A stretch of DNA of 36,098 nt from Pelargonium nanum. Taxonomy: Eukaryota > Streptophyta > Magnoliopsida > Geraniales > Geraniaceae. The DNA lies in the NCBI GenBank assembly GCA_036897485.1, contig JAYMTF010000453.1:1-36098 (forward strand), written 5' to 3'. This document shows, in pieces, positions 34,013 to 36,098 of the stretch. Made by a program: the position numbers and the translations under genes. Each line of letters opens with the position of its first letter. Position 1 is the first letter of the stretch. The notes under the pieces are model-generated. The model was not told the DNA's origin. It did no database searches and worked only from the letters and a program-made list of their open reading frames with translations.

Positions 34013-35599
34013 CTAGTAGTTCGCACATTCGGGAGATTCCTTGCTGAAGTTGTAAGGCCCGGCACTCATTACCCTGCGAGTGTAAAACATGGTTGAGTCA
34101 ATATTATTAGGGAAATGAAGATCAACGATGTTAATAACAACATTCTTGTGTAGCATAGTGAGCTATGTTTGTTCGGTAACCTACCTTTCCTTGCGCTTCT
34201 CCAAAAACCTAGCCAAGGATGCTTTCCGAGCCTGTGGGACTGCTGCATGGAGGGTATTGAATGTTAGTTTTATATGTTGGAACAATATCATCGATAATAT
34301 TGGTATTGTCCGTATATCTATGGTTTTTAGTGAAACAGCCTTTCAATGAGATAATGTCGTACCTGATGGGATCATAGTTGTTGCGGTAATAGATAACATA
34401 GAGTTAACAATTTTTGGTGGCTCTGCATTGCTAACAAGAGTGGTAGCGCCACCTGAGGTCTTAGCTGTGATGGGTTCGTCGGTGCTTGTAGACCCACTTC
34501 CTGATTGAGCCCTGGTGTGTGAAGAGAAAGATAAAGGGCTTGCATGGCTGGAGCAAGTCGGGATGTTGAAGGACTGATTCACATTGGTACTGTCAGCGCC
34601 TGCCGGCTTTGAGCTAGGGGCCTGGACCTGCACTTTAGGGTGCGTTGAGTTTGGAGATATAGATGGTGCGTTCCCGGCCAAGAACATGATAGCTTGAGCC
34701 TGTGTATGAGGGTCACAAAAGAAGTTTCTGAGCTTGATCCCACGTGATCCAACAGAAAATTGATAACCGGCACAAGTTTTACAACACAATAATAATCAAT
34801 AATCAAGGAAAGTACCTTCTCGGGGGAGATATCGTCGTAGACATTCACTTGACCCCCATAAAAGATGGTCAACTGAGCGGGAGCACCAGAGCTCTTGACG
34901 ACGTTCCTATTTCAGTTAAGACACAAATTTCCAATTAGTTTCAAGCTCCCGAACATTTCTCGTAAGGTCAAGCATAATTTCAGTAATTACCTTGGTTCAG
35001 TGATCCCTGCAATGGAACCCATAGTTGGCAGAACCGAATATGGAGCTGTGACGGGAACACCTCCGAGTAATTGTTGCTTCCCGATGGGACCTGTTGTAGC
35101 AAAATGGTTCTTGAAGAAAGGGTTGCCCATTGAAACAGAAATCGATTGGTTAGACACCGGAAACATCTTTGTGTCATGAGGACGATGCACAAAATGCACA
35201 TGATCATGCTGCGTAGGATACGCTGTCAATGAAAAGTGAGTACCACCTTTCCTATCTTGACTGAACGATTTCTATACGATAAATAACAATAGAGAACAGT
35301 TACAACTATCATCTTGCCTACCAAAACTGATTTCAATTCCAAACAGTGCTCGAAAAAGAGAACACACTCTAGGATTCAAAATCACATTGAATAGAGTTTA
35401 ACAATATATGAAACCTGTATATCTCCCATTGCGCGTTTCTGATTAGAGTCCGAGATTGGCATGAACCCAGTAGACATCAGGGGTTCGGATACAATCTTCT
35501 TAGTTTTATCTTCTTGAGCAACCTTAAAAGACATCAAATGAGGAAGTGCAGAGACCCTATTCGCAAAGGGCCATTGTATCGCTGAACCACTATTAAAAC
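34013..35599 (-). CDS. JAZ3: Jasmonate ZIM-domain (JAZ/TIFY) repressor, JAZ3/TIFY6-type, 5' end outside window
   Basis: Six exons on the minus strand: 35599-35415, 35271-34991, 34906-34816, 34699-34363, 34242-34185 and 34073-34013 (stop TAG), all in phase. The first visible part (SAIQWPFANRVSALPHLMSF) and the next exon (LLGGVPVTAPYSVLPTMGS) match the long N-terminus of JAZ3/JAZ4-type proteins. The ZIM domain follows with the TIFY motif TIFYGG in APAQLTIFYGGQVNVYDDIS, continuing across the intron as AQAIMFLAGN. A Ser/Thr-rich linker precedes the Jas motif VPQARKASLARFLEKRKER, which continues in the last exon as VMSAGPYN. JAZ proteins repress MYC factors in the nucleus, recruit NINJA/TOPLESS through ZIM, and are degraded via COI1 on jasmonate-isoleucine through Jas. 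The start codon and first exon(s) are beyond 36098. The symbol reflects the subgroup; JAZ4 is equally possible. Confidence 0.93.
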
Positions 35600-36098
35600 C
35601 TACAGATCAAACACGACAAACCAAGTTATGTTAGTCTTTTACTTTTTGCTAAAAAAAATCATCCCTATGAATGAAAATCAAGCACTATAAAACCAACTTC
35701 TATGAAATTAATTACTACAACTTAATTAGGTTCGAAAACTTAAGCCACGAATACAGACATCTTGCTATTTCAGCGGTGACTCGAAAAAGCAAAATTAGCC
35801 GACATATTAATGAGATGGGGACAATATTTAAGCTAATTCTATATCTACAATACATAACTATATATCCACACATATTCTTCTTCTTCCAAACAAACACCAA
35901 AACAATGATTTTAGATCCTATTCCTTTTTTTCCATTTGCCTGTTTCTTACTTACAATATCACAAAACAATCATTTCAACTCAAGCATGAAGCAACTATAG
36001 CCTAACAAATACACATCAAAATCCAAAAAAAAAAAAAAAAAAACACACTTGGAATATTAATCATCCACAACTACAACTCAAATATCAAAAACCAACTT
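35600..36098 (-). other. Intron of the JAZ gene, cut by the window edge
   Basis: Upstream of the acceptor at 35600 (minus strand CTGTAG) no frame matches the expected JAZ N-terminus (MERDFLGL-like). The region is AT-rich with an A-run at about 36028-36046. It is read as intron, with the first coding exon outside the window. Confidence 0.65.

Noticed and set aside
1-36098. A biosynthetic cluster, CRISPR array or operon-like system
   Set aside because: The genes are unrelated plant transcription units on both strands with their own introns and spacing; no spaced repeat array or shared pathway is visible.

Overview
The window is nuclear DNA from a flowering plant, most likely a eudicot. It has AT-rich intergenic DNA, GT-AG introns with pyrimidine-rich acceptors, a nuclear tRNA gene with a Pol III T-run, plant-only protein families (PMEI, JAZ/TIFY, GH9 and GH17 cell-wall enzymes) and plant repeats (TRIM, a Mutator-like element). 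I cannot fix the species; a rosid is a guess.

Layout. (i) 1-2771: the 3' end of a GH9 endoglucanase gene (+) converging on an intronless PMEI-like gene (-). (ii) 2772-7491: a long AT-rich stretch with one tRNA-Gln(UUG) gene (-) and decayed repeats. (iii) 7492-9527: a two-exon LC8-type dynein light chain (+) whose intron holds a TRIM fossil. (iv) 9938-10993: a two-exon F-box protein with a Cys-rich tail (+). (v) 11584-14475: a four-exon GPI-anchored GH17-X8 beta-1,3-glucanase (-), which includes a 28-nt exon. (vi) 16522-29185: the complete MED23 Mediator subunit gene (+), 21 coding exons rebuilt with unbroken phase to 1603 aa. (vii) 29186-34012: a repeat-rich spacer with a hairpin, a foldback repeat array and a 1133-bp Mutator-like element with 109-bp TIRs and a perfect 9-bp target duplication. 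(viii) 34013-36098: the 3' six coding exons of a JAZ3-type TIFY jasmonate repressor (-), whose 5' end lies outside the window.

The genes are independent plant transcription units, not a cluster or operon. Three are cell-wall related (GH9, PMEI, GH17-X8). MED23 and JAZ act in transcription and hormone signalling, but their proximity need not be functional. I found no convincing new biological system. The best observations are an exact 14-nt inverted copy of the tRNA anticodon arm just upstream of the tRNA gene, a GC-rich non-autonomous MULE nested in older repeats, a likely GC-AG intron in MED23, and two retention-prone introns (GH17-X8 and JAZ) whose retention would remove a key C-terminal module. 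Splice sites were assigned by eye from phase, splice consensus and family similarity; no alignment or transcript data were available.
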